DNA of 64,000 nucleotides from Pseudomonas endophytica (GCF_001411475.1 NZ_LLWH01000231.1:21781-85780); one strand, 5' to 3'. Counted from the first letter of the stretch, positions 12,364 to 21,168 are shown. A program made the numbers and translations. The notes: generated by a model from the letters alone, not told the origin.

Positions 12364-12600
12364 TGCAACCTAGTGCAACCCGTTTTTTTTCGATTGGTCG
12401 ACGCTTCGTCAGTATTTCTTCAAGCGACTCACAGGAGTGCTCCTCAAAGGTACATTTGTGCAGGTGTTGGGTAGTTTTTGCTCCGAAAAGGAGCAAAAAC
12501 TACTGTTAGGAAAGAAAACTCGACAAGGTGCAACTGGCAGCACAGAAATTGGTTGCACCTTATTTGCTTTGTTGCATAGCATTCGGCGCTTAGGTGCAAC
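12364..12600. promoter_or_regulatory. PutA operator cluster (six GTTGCA/TGCAAC boxes)
   Basis: Six exact copies of GTTGCA, or its complement TGCAAC, lie at 12364-12369, 12374-12379, 12529-12534, 12552-12557, 12571-12576 and 12595-12600. They form three closely spaced groups between the divergent putA and putP genes. GTTGCA is the core that the E. coli PutA ribbon-helix-helix domain is known to bind. The same domain is present in this PutA, so these are probably the sites through which it represses both genes. Confidence 0.8.
12471..12503. promoter_or_regulatory. Perfect 14-bp inverted repeat in the put control region
   Basis: The arms GTAGTTTTTGCTCC (12471-12484) and GGAGCAAAAACTAC (12490-12503) are separated by GAAAA. 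The repeat lies midway between the two groups of PutA boxes. It has no T tract at its end, so it is not a standard terminator. It could be an operator for a second regulator or a leader hairpin. A shorter dyad, CCACCTG-N5-CAGGTGG, lies at 12600-12618 next to the last PutA box. Confidence 0.6.
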
Positions 12601-12749
12601 CACCTGAACAACAGGTGGATCGGCTGATACTTTTCCTGGGGAAACGTCAGTCATAAACGCGCGGCCAGGTTTATCGTCTCAAACAGGACGTTTGTGAGCG
12701 TACGGCCAGTCCGCCGCTAAACATAAAAACAATGCCAGGGCTTAATCGA

Positions 12750-14237
12750 ATGAGTGTAAGTAACCCAACCTTGATCACGTTCGTGATCTACATCGCGGCA
12801 ATGGTGCTGATTGGCTTGATGGCCTATCGCTCCACCAATAACCTTTCAGACTATATTCTCGGCGGCCGAAGCCTGGGCAGCGTGGTAACCGCTTTGTCCG
12901 CTGGCGCTTCTGATATGAGTGGCTGGTTGTTGATGGGCCTGCCGGGTGCCATTTACATGTCCGGTTTGTCTGAAAGCTGGATTGCCATCGGTCTGGTGGT
13001 CGGAGCCTACTTAAACTGGCTGTTTGTGGCAGGTCGCTTGCGGGTGCAGACCGAACACAACGGTGACGCGCTGACTTTGCCTGACTATTTCGCCAGCCGT
13101 TTTGAAGACAAAAGCGGACTGCTGCGCATTATTTCGGCGGTTGTGATTTTGGTGTTCTTCACCATCTACTGCGCCTCCGGCATCGTGGCCGGCGCCCGTT
13201 TATTTGAAAGTACCTTTGGAATGCCGTACGAGACAGCGCTTTGGGCGGGTGCTGCGGCAACCATCGCTTACACCTTTATCGGCGGTTTTCTGGCCGTGAG
13301 CTGGACGGACACCGTTCAGGCCACCCTGATGATTTTTGCGTTGATCCTCACGCCAATTATCGTGCTGCTGGCAACTGGTGGTGTTGACACTACTTTCTTG
13401 GCCATTGAGGCCAAAGACCCTTCTAACTTTGACATGCTCAAAGGCACCACCTTCATTGGCATCATCTCGCTGATGGGCTGGGGCCTCGGTTACTTCGGCC
13501 AGCCGCATATTCTGGCGCGCTTCATGGCCGCCGATTCGGTGAAGTCGATTGCTAAGGCGCGTCGTATCTCCATGACCTGGATGATCCTGTGCTTGGTCGG
13601 TACTGTGGCTGTGGGCTTTTTCGGTATCGCGTACTTTTCAGCGAACCCGGACGTGGCTGGCCCGGTCAACGAGAACCCTGAGCGGGTATTCATCGAACTG
13701 GCCAAACTGCTGTTCAACCCATGGATTGCCGGTGTTCTGTTGTCGGCTATCCTGGCGGCGGTCATGAGTACCTTGAGCTGCCAGTTGTTGGTGTGTTCCA
13801 GCGCCCTCACCGAAGACTTCTATAAAACTTTCCTACGCAAAAATGCCTCCCAAAAGGAGTTGGTCTGGGTGGGGCGCGCCATGGTGCTACTGGTTGCCTT
13901 AATTGCTATCGCACTGGCTGCCAACCCTGAGAACCGTGTGCTGGGTCTTGTGAGCTACGCATGGGCAGGTTTTGGTGCTGCGTTTGGTCCAGTAGTTCTG
14001 ATCTCGGTACTGTGGAAAGGCATGACTCGTAATGGTGCGCTGGCCGGTATTTTGGTCGGTGCCATCACTGTGATCGTCTGGAAACACTTCAGCCTGCTGG
14101 GTCTGTACGAAATCATCCCGGGCTTCATCTTCGCTAGCATCGCCATTGTGGTGGTCAGCGCCTTGGGTCAAGGCCCAAGCAAGAAGATGGTTGAGCGTTT
14201 TGAGGCTGCGGAAAAAGACTTCCAATTGCATCACTGA
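12750..14237 (+). CDS. putP: Sodium/proline symporter PutP
   Basis: PutP imports proline with Na+ and feeds PutA. The 495 residues belong to the sodium:solute symporter (SSS) family: about twelve to thirteen membrane helices, the early SxGASDMSGWLLMGLPGA segment (residues about 45-65) that forms part of the Na+/proline sites, and WGLGYFGQPHILARFMA around residue 250. I start at the ATG at 12750 (MSVSNPTLITF), which matches the family N-terminus, rather than 12732. It diverges from putA and shares its control region. A strong hairpin terminator follows at 14272-14308. Confidence 0.96.
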   Translation: MSVSNPTLITFVIYIAAMVLIGLMAYRSTNNLSDYILGGRSLGSVVTALSAGASDMSGWLLMGLPGAIYMSGLSESWIAIGLVVGAYLNWLFVAGRLRVQTEHNGDALTLPDYFASRFEDKSGLLRIISAVVILVFFTIYCASGIVAGARLFESTFGMPYETALWAGAAATIAYTFIGGFLAVSWTDTVQATLMIFALILTPIIVLLATGGVDTTFLAIEAKDPSNFDMLKGTTFIGIISLMGWGLGYFGQPHILARFMAADSVKSIAKARRISMTWMILCLVGTVAVGFFGIAYFSANPDVAGPVNENPERVFIELAKLLFNPWIAGVLLSAILAAVMSTLSCQLLVCSSALTEDFYKTFLRKNASQKELVWVGRAMVLLVALIAIALAANPENRVLGLVSYAWAGFGAAFGPVVLISVLWKGMTRNGALAGILVGAITVIVWKHFSLLGLYEIIPGFIFASIAIVVVSALGQGPSKKMVERFEAAEKDFQLHH

Positions 14238-14271
14238 GTGCGCTGAGCGTCGGCTTAAGTATCAAGTGGTA

Positions 14272-14308
14272 GAAAACGGCCCGTCTCCTTTGGAGGCGGG
14301 CCGTTTTC
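14272..14308 (+). terminator. Intrinsic terminator after putP
   Basis: A long stem GAAAACGGCCCGTCTCC / GGAGGCGGGCCGTTTTC with loop ttt ends in TTTT. It is placed 35 bp past the putP stop codon. The A-rich left arm also gives it some ability to terminate transcription from the opposite strand. Confidence 0.9.
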
Positions 14309-14465
14309 ATTGAGGTTTCATTAAAGTCTGAAGAAAAAAGAAAGAAGCTTTGTGCGAAGTATTTGTGTAATGGCAAGGAAGGGTCTGATTATGCTTTTTG
14401 CAGCAAAACTCCAACTAGCTTTGTCTTAGCGCTCGCTTTTGAGCGCTATCTCAAGGAGCTTTGCC

Positions 14466-14807
14466 ATGAGCAATAAAGTAATCAGAGGCGGCATTTCACT
14501 GAGTGAAATTCCTTTTCAGTTTCAAAGCCAATATGTTTGGACCATTCAGTTGTACGGTGTGCAGGCCAGCGGCAGTCACAAGCAACTCGGGTTCATCAGC
14601 GAGCCCACGGAAATTAAAGAGCCATGGAGCTTTACCTTTCACGTTGACGATAACCACGTGACTGGCGACGTCGAAATGTACGGTATTCGTGTTGAAGTTC
14701 TGGATGGCGTAGTAGTCGTTGCTGATGCCGTTCATCATTTTCCCGTCGACAGGGAGGGGGACGCTCCCACCCTTCAGCAACTGATATTACGGCCCCAGTA
14801 CATATAA
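14466..14807 (+). CDS. Hypothetical protein, 113 aa
   Basis: The ATG at 14466 has an AAGGAG sequence 8 nt upstream, which favours it over an ORF start at 14439. The product (MSNKVIRGG...) is soluble, with alternating hydrophobic residues suggesting a beta-rich fold. It has no signal peptide, membrane segment or cysteine pattern that I can assign. I recognise no family. It stands alone between the putP terminator and rlmJ, about 90 bp before the latter. Base composition resembles the neighbourhood. Confidence 0.65.
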   Translation: MSNKVIRGGISLSEIPFQFQSQYVWTIQLYGVQASGSHKQLGFISEPTEIKEPWSFTFHVDDNHVTGDVEMYGIRVEVLDGVVVVADAVHHFPVDREGDAPTLQQLILRPQYI

Positions 14808-14897
14808 GTAAGACACGAGGAGGGTGTGTGAAGAGGCATACCCACCTGACGTTAATCGCTGCACAGGGTAAACTTCGCCCCCTGCGCAGGAGCAACC

Positions 14898-15734
14898 ATG
14901 AACTATCGTCACGCCTTCCACGCCGGTAACCACGCCGACGTTCTTAAACATATCGTCTTGACCCGTCTCATCGCGTTGATGTCGCGTAAAGAGCAGCCTT
15001 TTGCTTACCTCGACACCCACGCCGGATTGGGTTTGTACGACCTTCAGGGCGATCAGGCCTCTCGCACGGGCGAATACCTGGAAGGCGTCGCACGCTTGTG
15101 GGGGCGAAAAGACCTGCCAGCGATGACGGCGGATTACATGCAAGTGCTGCACAAGATGAACCCTGAGGGTGAGTTGCGTTACTACCCCGGTTCGCCTGAG
15201 CTAGCGCGGCGTCCAGCCCGCTCACAAGACCGCGTCTTGCTGAACGAAAAACACCCTGAAGACGGCGTGATGCTCAAGGCCAACATGAAGGGCGACCGTC
15301 GAGTTGCTGTGCACTTGGGCGAAGGTTGGCACGTACCGCGTGCGCTGCTGCCAGTGGCGGAAAAACGTGCCGTGATGCTGATCGACCCACCGTTTGAAAA
15401 ACTCGACGAAATGCAGCGTTGCGTGGAGTCGTTGAAAGACGCCATCAGCCGTATGCGTCAGACCGTTGTTGCGATTTGGTACCCGATCAAGGACAAACGC
15501 CAACTGCGTCGTTTCTATCAGGATCTGGCCGCCTCAGGCGCACCGAAGTTGTTGCAGGTCGAGTTGTTTGTGCATCCGCTGGACACGCCCAACAGCCTGA
15601 ACGGCTCGGGTCTGGCAATTGCCAATCCGCCTTGGGGGCTGGAAGAAGAGCTGCGTGAACTGCTGCCGTGGTTGGCCAAAACCTTGGGGCAAACCCAGGG
15701 TGGTTGGCAGATGGAATGGATAATCGCTGAGTAG
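14898..15734 (+). CDS. rlmJ: 23S rRNA (adenine(2030)-N6)-methyltransferase RlmJ
   Basis: RlmJ methylates N6 of A2030 of 23S rRNA using S-adenosylmethionine. The 278 residues match the family length (E. coli 280). Typical features are MNYRHAFHAGNHADVLKH at the start, the SAM-binding DTHAGLGLYDL near residue 40, and the catalytic DPPF motif (LIDPPFEKLDE, about residue 165), a variant of the (N/D)PPY motif of N6-adenine methyltransferases. A GGAG sequence lies 6-9 nt upstream of the ATG. It is convergent with msrA, the two being separated by a REP-like palindrome. Confidence 0.96.
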   Translation: MNYRHAFHAGNHADVLKHIVLTRLIALMSRKEQPFAYLDTHAGLGLYDLQGDQASRTGEYLEGVARLWGRKDLPAMTADYMQVLHKMNPEGELRYYPGSPELARRPARSQDRVLLNEKHPEDGVMLKANMKGDRRVAVHLGEGWHVPRALLPVAEKRAVMLIDPPFEKLDEMQRCVESLKDAISRMRQTVVAIWYPIKDKRQLRRFYQDLAASGAPKLLQVELFVHPLDTPNSLNGSGLAIANPPWGLEEELRELLPWLAKTLGQTQGGWQMEWIIAE

Positions 15735-15750
15735 CAGCGCTAAACACTCG

Positions 15751-15785
15751 CGTAGGAGCTGCCGCAGCCTGCGGCAGCTCCTACG
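15751..15785. repeat. REP palindrome between convergent rlmJ and msrA
   Basis: This is an almost perfect palindrome: arm CGTAGGAGCTGCCGCAG (15751-15767), one central base, then the exact complementary arm (15769-15785). Its sequence is the core of the REP family found elsewhere in this window. Lying between two convergent genes 17-19 bp from each stop codon, it could act as a shared mRNA 3'-end hairpin. Confidence 0.85.
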
Positions 15786-15803
15786 TGAGTGCTTAGCATC
15801 AGG

Positions 15804-16451
15804 TCAAATCGGGCAGGTCACGCCTGTACCGCCAATGCCGCAGTAGCCTTGCGGGTTTTTCGCTAGGTATTGCTGGTGGTACGCCTCGGCGAAGTACACC
15901 GTCGGGGCTTGGTCGATTTCAGTGGTGATGGTGTCCAAACCTGCCTTGGTCAATTCAGCCTGGTAGGCGGCCTTGCTGGCTTGGGCTGCGTCTAGTTGTT
16001 CTGGCGTGGTGCAGTAGATCACCGAGCGGTACTGGGTGCCGATGTCGTTGCCTTGGCGCATGCCTTGGGTCGGGTTGTGCAGTTCCCAAAACATCTTCAG
16101 CAAGTCTTCGTATTTCACCTTTGCCTGATCGTAAACCACCAGCACCACTTCAGTGTGGGCTGTCAGGCCCGAGCACACTTCTTCATAGGTTGGGTTGGGG
16201 GTGTGACCGCCCGCGTAACCTACGACAGTGCTCACCACGCCATCACGCTGCCAGAACTTGCGTTCTGCGCCCCAGAAGCAACCTAAACCAAAGATCGCAA
16301 AACCTACATCGTCCATAAACGGTCCCAGCAGCGGGTTGCCGTTGACGAAATGAGTCTCTGGCAGCGCCATCGGTGTTTCGCGCCCCGGTAGGGCTTGATC
16401 TTGAGTCGGTAGCACGTTTTTGTTCACCAGGATTTCCGAGCGTAAGACCAT
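15804..16451 (-). CDS. msrA: Peptide methionine (S)-S-oxide reductase MsrA
   Basis: MsrA repairs methionine-S-sulfoxide in proteins with thioredoxin as reductant. The catalytic motif GCFWGAER is at about residues 57-64. The family signature GYAGG and the EVV-VYD segment follow, and the C-terminus carries the resolving cysteines (GYCGIGGTGVTCPI). At 215 residues the length is normal for the proteobacterial MsrA with an N-terminal extension. The ATG at 16451 is preceded by GAGGAC. It lies about 70 bp downstream of dipA's stop region but in the same direction only by proximity to it; the next upstream gene on this strand is dipA's own start, far away, so msrA probably has its own promoter within 16452-16518. 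Confidence 0.96.
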   Translation of the reverse strand: MVLRSEILVNKNVLPTQDQALPGRETPMALPETHFVNGNPLLGPFMDDVGFAIFGLGCFWGAERKFWQRDGVVSTVVGYAGGHTPNPTYEEVCSGLTAHTEVVLVVYDQAKVKYEDLLKMFWELHNPTQGMRQGNDIGTQYRSVIYCTTPEQLDAAQASKAAYQAELTKAGLDTITTEIDQAPTVYFAEAYHQQYLAKNPQGYCGIGGTGVTCPI

Positions 16452-16518
16452 TTTTCAAGTCCTCTCAGTCAGATTGTAGGAAGTTAGACAGCCAGTGTGC
16501 CCGAGTGTTACGCCGCTG

Positions 16519-19212
16519 TCAGGTCAGTGGTCCGCGCGGGTAGCGTTTAAGTCTGTGTTGCAGTTCGGCGCCGGGGATCGGGCGATCGAAGAGGTAGCCT
16601 TGGCCGACGTCGCAGCCATGGCGGCGCAAAAAAGCCAGTTGGGCTGAGGTTTCGATGCCTTCGGCCACAACTTTTAGCTTGAGGTTATGAGCCATGGCAA
16701 TCACGGCGGACGTAATCTCCATGTCGTTTTGGTTATCGGGGATGTCTTTGATAAAGCTGCGGTCGATTTTAATGATGTCGATCGGGAATTTTTTTAGGTA
16801 GCTGAGCGAGGAGTAACCGGTGCCGAAATCGTCCATGGCTAAGGTCAGGCCAAGTTCTTTGAGCTGACCCAGTTGCAGGCGGGTATCGTCGGTAGCCTCT
16901 AACAGCAGCCCTTCAGTTAGCTCAAGTTCCAGCAAGGCCGGGGGCAGTTGTTCTTCTTTGAGGATGCTGGCTATGGAAGCCACTAACTCGGGGTCGGCAA
17001 ACTGCTTGGGCGATAGGTTAATGGCTACCTGCAATTGGCCAAACCCCGCCGCGCTGAGCTGCTTGCTCATACGACAGGCTTGGCGCGCGACCCATTTACC
17101 AATCGGGATGATTAAGCCGGTCTCTTCCGCAACACTGATGAATTGGTCGGGCCGGATCATGCCTTTTTCCGGGTGGTCCCAGCGCAACAAGGCTTCCATG
17201 CCCAGCAGTCGACCCGTGCGTAAACACAGCTTGGGTTGGTAAAACACATCCAGTTCGTTTTGCGTCAGGGCTCGGCGCAGGTTGTTTTCGACAAAAAGTT
17301 TGTAGCTGGCCTCGGCATTCAAGGTTTCGGTGAACACCTGCACCTGATGCTTGCCGTTGGCTTTGGCCTTGTGCAGCGCCAAGCCTGCGTTACGCATTAG
17401 CGTTTGCGGATCGAGCCCGTGTAAGGGCGCGCAGGCAACGCCGACAGAGGCGGTGACGTTAATCAACTGGTTGTCGACGAACATCGGCTTGTCGAGGGTC
17501 ATCAGCAACTGGCGGGCGGTTTGCTGGCCGACTTCAAGGTTGGTGTTATCCAACAGTACGGCGAACTCGTTACTGGCGAAGCGGGCTAGATTGTCTTCAG
17601 GGCTCAAACTGTTGCGCAGTCGGCGGGCCAAGCTGATCAAGAGCTTGTCGCCGGTCTGATGGCCGAGGCTGTCATTGATCCGCTTGAAGTTGTCGATGTC
17701 CACCAACAGCAGGCACACCTGGGTTGTGCTGTCGCGAACAAAACGCTCGTCAAGGTTGCGAATGAATGCTGGCCGATTGCCAAGGTTGGTCAGGTTGTCG
17801 GTAAACGCTAGGCGTTCGATCTGTTGCTGAGTCAGTTTGGCTTCGGTGATGTCTTCGTAGATACCGATGTAATGCGTCAGTTCGCGATTTTCGCCATACA
17901 CCTTGGAGATCGACATCTGGCCCCAGTAGGGCTCTAGGTTTTTACGTCGGCTTTTGAATTCACCTTGCCAGCTATTGCCTTTGCTCAAGCTTGAGTGAGC
18001 ATCGAACAGCAAATCGCTGAGGTTCTCCAGTGCTAAGAGTTCAGACAGTTTGTGGCCTTGAACTTCATCGGAGGTGTATTGGGTGATGGCGGTAAAGCTT
18101 GGGTTGACGTACTCGACAACGCCGTCGCAATTCACCAGCAAAAAGGCGTTGGCGCTTTGCTCGACGGCACGTTGGAACAGGTGCAGGGCGTTAGTGGCAG
18201 CGCGTCGATTGTGGTTGTTGATAACTTGAGCGAACTGATCAGCCAGCTCGCCTGCAAAGGCGATTTCATCTGCTTGCCAGAGGCGTGTTTTGCCGTTTTG
18301 CTCAAGGCATAAAACACCAACTACCTGGCCGTCAACGCGGATGCTGGCATCGAGCATGGCCTTGAGATCGTAGGGCGGCAGGCAGGCCGCCAGTGCGCGG
18401 GTGCGCGGGTCGCGGTTGGCATTTTGCGCGTCAATGGAGCGACTGGTGTGCAAGGCTTCGAGGTAGTCTGGGAAAAGACTAACGTCGATAACGTCTTGCA
18501 CAACATACGCTTGGCTCTCGCGTTGATAGGCCGATATCGGCAGCAATTGATTGCCGTCCAGGCTCCACAAACTAGCAGCGTCAATTTGGTAGATGTCACA
18601 GGCGCTACGAGTAATCAGCTCGGCCGCTTCTTGCAGCGAGTTGTGCTGACTGTAGCGATGGCAGGCCAAGCGTAGAATCAAGTCTTGTTGGGCGCGCACA
18701 CGCTCAAGCTGTTGCAGCTGTTCTTGCTGGGCGCGCTGGTTCAGCTCTAAGGCGATGTGTAGCCGATTGTGCTGGGTTTCGAGCTCGGCAACTGGCACCA
18801 GCGGGGCTGTTCTGGCCAGGCCTTCAAGCACTAACAAGTAGCCGCGCAACAGCTGGCGGTTGTGTTGCTTGTAGGGCTCGCCTACTTCCATCAGATTCAG
18901 CGGCCCCTGGGTCGTGTGCAAGGTGTAATGCACCACGTAATGGGGGGTGGCTCGCAGTTGCAGCTCAATCGCGTCGTGCAATTGGTAGCGCGCTTTGGGC
19001 TCCATCAGGCTGGCGTAGGGCGACCCCACTAACGCGCACAGTTCAGTAGCCGGTGAGCCGAAATAGCGTTCGCAGTTTGGGTCTAGGTAGAGCAAGGCCC
19101 AACTGGCTTCATTAAGCCGCTCGAAACGCAGCATTCCGAGCCGCGAGGGCACGGGTAACTGCGTCACGACCTCGGCTGCCGTACGCAGGGCAGCATCGGA
19201 TTGGCTTTTCAT
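16519..19212 (-). CDS. dipA: DipA-type c-di-GMP phosphodiesterase (PAS-GAF-PAS-GGDEF-EAL)
   Basis: This is a probable cytoplasmic c-di-GMP phosphodiesterase that promotes biofilm dispersal in P. aeruginosa (PA5017, between msrA and aceF there as here). Domains in order: a PAS-like region, a coiled coil rich in Gln (about 150-185), a GAF domain, a PAS domain (ALHLFQRAVEQSANAFLLV), GGDEF, then EAL. The GGDEF signature is degenerate (ASNEF in NLARFASNEFAVLL), so diguanylate cyclase activity is not expected. The EAL domain is intact: MEALLRW, ELTEGLLLE, DDFGTGYSSL and KIDRSFI. I use the ATG at 19212 (897 aa, close to the ~899 recalled for PAO1) rather than the frame's upstream limit at 19329, whose extra residues look non-coding. 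Confidence 0.9.
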   Translation of the reverse strand: MKSQSDAALRTAAEVVTQLPVPSRLGMLRFERLNEASWALLYLDPNCERYFGSPATELCALVGSPYASLMEPKARYQLHDAIELQLRATPHYVVHYTLHTTQGPLNLMEVGEPYKQHNRQLLRGYLLVLEGLARTAPLVPVAELETQHNRLHIALELNQRAQQEQLQQLERVRAQQDLILRLACHRYSQHNSLQEAAELITRSACDIYQIDAASLWSLDGNQLLPISAYQRESQAYVVQDVIDVSLFPDYLEALHTSRSIDAQNANRDPRTRALAACLPPYDLKAMLDASIRVDGQVVGVLCLEQNGKTRLWQADEIAFAGELADQFAQVINNHNRRAATNALHLFQRAVEQSANAFLLVNCDGVVEYVNPSFTAITQYTSDEVQGHKLSELLALENLSDLLFDAHSSLSKGNSWQGEFKSRRKNLEPYWGQMSISKVYGENRELTHYIGIYEDITEAKLTQQQIERLAFTDNLTNLGNRPAFIRNLDERFVRDSTTQVCLLLVDIDNFKRINDSLGHQTGDKLLISLARRLRNSLSPEDNLARFASNEFAVLLDNTNLEVGQQTARQLLMTLDKPMFVDNQLINVTASVGVACAPLHGLDPQTLMRNAGLALHKAKANGKHQVQVFTETLNAEASYKLFVENNLRRALTQNELDVFYQPKLCLRTGRLLGMEALLRWDHPEKGMIRPDQFISVAEETGLIIPIGKWVARQACRMSKQLSAAGFGQLQVAINLSPKQFADPELVASIASILKEEQLPPALLELELTEGLLLEATDDTRLQLGQLKELGLTLAMDDFGTGYSSLSYLKKFPIDIIKIDRSFIKDIPDNQNDMEITSAVIAMAHNLKLKVVAEGIETSAQLAFLRRHGCDVGQGYLFDRPIPGAELQHRLKRYPRGPLT

Positions 19213-19428
19213 TGGGACACTCGCTTCACAAATGCGGATGACGTTAGGGCTTAAGCTCTGTTCCTGCGGTCTGCGGCAAGGGTGCATCATGCATGCTGCG
19301 CTGACAAGTGAGCATGTCTGTCTTATCACGTTTGAAGGTGAGTGCTCGGGTCTTTGCGGCCTGTATCTGCGCTTGGTTTGACGGCGTTGAAAACAGGTTG
19401 GTGCTTAAAAGTCTCAGGTGTATGACTG

Positions 19429-20814
19429 TTATTTCAGTTCAATGGTGACGGACTTGAGCACCTGAGCGCTCGGGCTGTGAAAATCGACTTTTAATTGCTG
19501 CCCTTCCAGCGTCAGACAGGCGAAGTTGTTTTCACTGACCATAGGACCGGTGAGCGTGGGTAAGTAAGCACCTGTTGTATTACTGGCCAGAGGTGCATCC
19601 AGCACTAAATTATTGGCTTTCGCATAAGGCAACACTAAGGCATTGCACAGGGGCGAGGACACAATGCAGTGCGTCGTGAAGTCGGGGTCTTGGCTGTGTT
19701 TTAACTCGCACGCGAGCGAGCCGTGTATATCTCCGCAGATAAAAATGACGTTCTTGATGGCGTTTGAGCGGATAGCTTCCAAGAGGCGATGACGTTGCTC
19801 TGCAAAGCCTTTCCAGCCGTCCTCGCCATGGCTGTCTTGATCGGGCATGAACAAGACGCTGCTGACGATGAATTTCACTTTCGCGGTGCTGCTGACTAAC
19901 CATTTGTAAAGCGCTTGCTCTTGCGCAACACCGATCATCGCTCTGCCACTACGCGTTAAAACGCGCTCGGTGCGACAGTCCATCACAAACCAGTCGGTGT
20001 CACCGTCAGCGAAGGTGTACCAGTACTTTTTTATGTCTCGGTTGATACGTCCATTCGCGAGCAGCCCTAGGGCAGGGCTATTGCTGGATTGGAAGGTTTC
20101 GTAAGCTTGTATCGCATTGCGATAGAGCTCGTCGTCATCGTGGTCGCGTTTGGACGGCCAGTTATCTTCGATTTCATGATCGTCGAGAATCATGTAGGTC
20201 GGCGTGCTGGACATCAGTTGGCGTATGTAAGGCTGTGTGAACGCTGCTTGGTATCTGAGTGAGATGTCAGCGTACTCGCGGTCTGGCCATGCAATGTTCA
20301 AGTCATCGACGTACACCTGATCTCCGATCATTAGCACGCCATCAAGGGGTTCGTGGGTAGACAGGGATTGGATAGCATTGAAAATTTTGTCACCCACAGC
20401 TGGCATTACTGGGGTTTTGTTACGGAACAAGAGGTAACGGCATGAGCCCACGATGTACCGATGCACGCGGTCACGCTTGGGTGATGCGGATTTAAACCGA
20501 TAAAGAGTCGAGGGCCATTTAAACTCAATTTTCGCGGCCATCTCGACCGTGTGATCAAGGGGCGCTGTGAACCAGCCTGCCTGATATTCGTACTGGGTGT
20601 CTGGGCTCAAGCCGCTCAGAACCAAGGTGTCGGACATGTCGTAAGCCTCGCTGAGCCTTGAGTACAGGCCAGCAGACCATGACTGTGTGCCTGCCTTACG
20701 GTGACGAATAGCGGCGAAAACACCGACTTGGTTTTTGTGATCTCCCCGCAAGAAAATACGGGTGTGTTCAGGCGTGGTGTAGCCCACGATGGGGCCAACA
20801 GTGGGTTCATTCAC
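19429..20814 (-). CDS. PhoD-like metallophosphatase family protein
   Basis: The 461 residues contain PhoD-family metal-binding motifs: MIGDQVYVDD (about residue 170), YMILDDHEIEDN (about 210) and FICGDIHGS (about 355), each contributing Asp, His or Asn ligands to a binuclear metal site. The N-terminal third (about 10-110) resembles the fibronectin-like domain found before the catalytic domain in PhoD proteins. There is no Tat or Sec signal peptide, so the protein appears cytoplasmic, unlike secreted PhoD alkaline phosphatases. The substrate (phosphomonoester or phosphodiester) cannot be told. It stands alone between dipA and the aceEF terminators. Confidence 0.8.
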   Translation of the reverse strand: MNEPTVGPIVGYTTPEHTRIFLRGDHKNQVGVFAAIRHRKAGTQSWSAGLYSRLSEAYDMSDTLVLSGLSPDTQYEYQAGWFTAPLDHTVEMAAKIEFKWPSTLYRFKSASPKRDRVHRYIVGSCRYLLFRNKTPVMPAVGDKIFNAIQSLSTHEPLDGVLMIGDQVYVDDLNIAWPDREYADISLRYQAAFTQPYIRQLMSSTPTYMILDDHEIEDNWPSKRDHDDDELYRNAIQAYETFQSSNSPALGLLANGRINRDIKKYWYTFADGDTDWFVMDCRTERVLTRSGRAMIGVAQEQALYKWLVSSTAKVKFIVSSVLFMPDQDSHGEDGWKGFAEQRHRLLEAIRSNAIKNVIFICGDIHGSLACELKHSQDPDFTTHCIVSSPLCNALVLPYAKANNLVLDAPLASNTTGAYLPTLTGPMVSENNFACLTLEGQQLKVDFHSPSAQVLKSVTIELK

Positions 20815-20996
20815 ATCGAAATCCTTGCTGATGTTTGGCGACTAATGTCGCGGCGTTGATGTCCATTTGTTAACCGTAGTGGTGCTCGAAAGGATCATCT
20901 CTTCCAAAAATCAGCAGGTGTTGTAGTGCCATGCGGTTGTGCAATGCCGGATTTTTCCAATCGCAAAATAAACAACCCTCAACACGCCTAACCCGC

Positions 20997-21040
20997 GTAG
21001 GAGCTGCCGCAGGCTGCGATCTATTGATCTTTACAAGCAC
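20997..21040. repeat. Partial REP element
   Basis: It contains gtaggagctgccgcaggc and the following tgcgatctattgatc, but lacks the right arm that closes the palindrome in full copies such as the one at 55547-55614. It appears to be a decayed or single REP unit. Confidence 0.65.
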
Positions 21041-21074
21041 AAGAACGGGTTGGGTTGAGGGCGGAATTTCAGGC

Positions 21075-21103
21075 AAAAAAAGCCCCGCCTGATGGGCGGG
21101 GTT
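21075..21103 (-). terminator. Intrinsic terminator of aceEF
   Basis: Read on the minus strand, the stem CCCCGCC / GGCGGGG around the loop catca is followed by a run of seven T. It lies about 70 bp past the aceF stop codon and ends the PDH operon. Confidence 0.9.
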
Positions 21104-21138
21104 GAGGTACGAGCGTGGCGCTCGGAAAACAGTGCGCA

Positions 21139-21168
21139 GCCCCGGCCTTCGGTGAGGAAGGCCGGGGC
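21139..21168 (-). terminator. GC-rich hairpin directly after aceF
   Basis: A perfect 12-bp stem GCCCCGGCCTTC / GAAGGCCGGGGC with a 6-nt loop begins 5 bp past the aceF stop. It lacks a T tract, so it is more likely an mRNA-stabilising 3' hairpin or a Rho-aiding element placed before the true terminator at 21075-21103. Confidence 0.6.

Noticed and set aside
11371..12474. 367-codon plus-strand ORF across the putA N-terminus
   Set aside because: It is antisense to an unmistakable putA domain, and its translation has no recognisable motif; GC-rich antisense frames are expected.
12302..12654. Minus-strand ORFs of 64 and 81 codons in the putA-putP gap
   Set aside because: They overlap the PutA boxes and palindromes and look like chance frames in a regulatory region.
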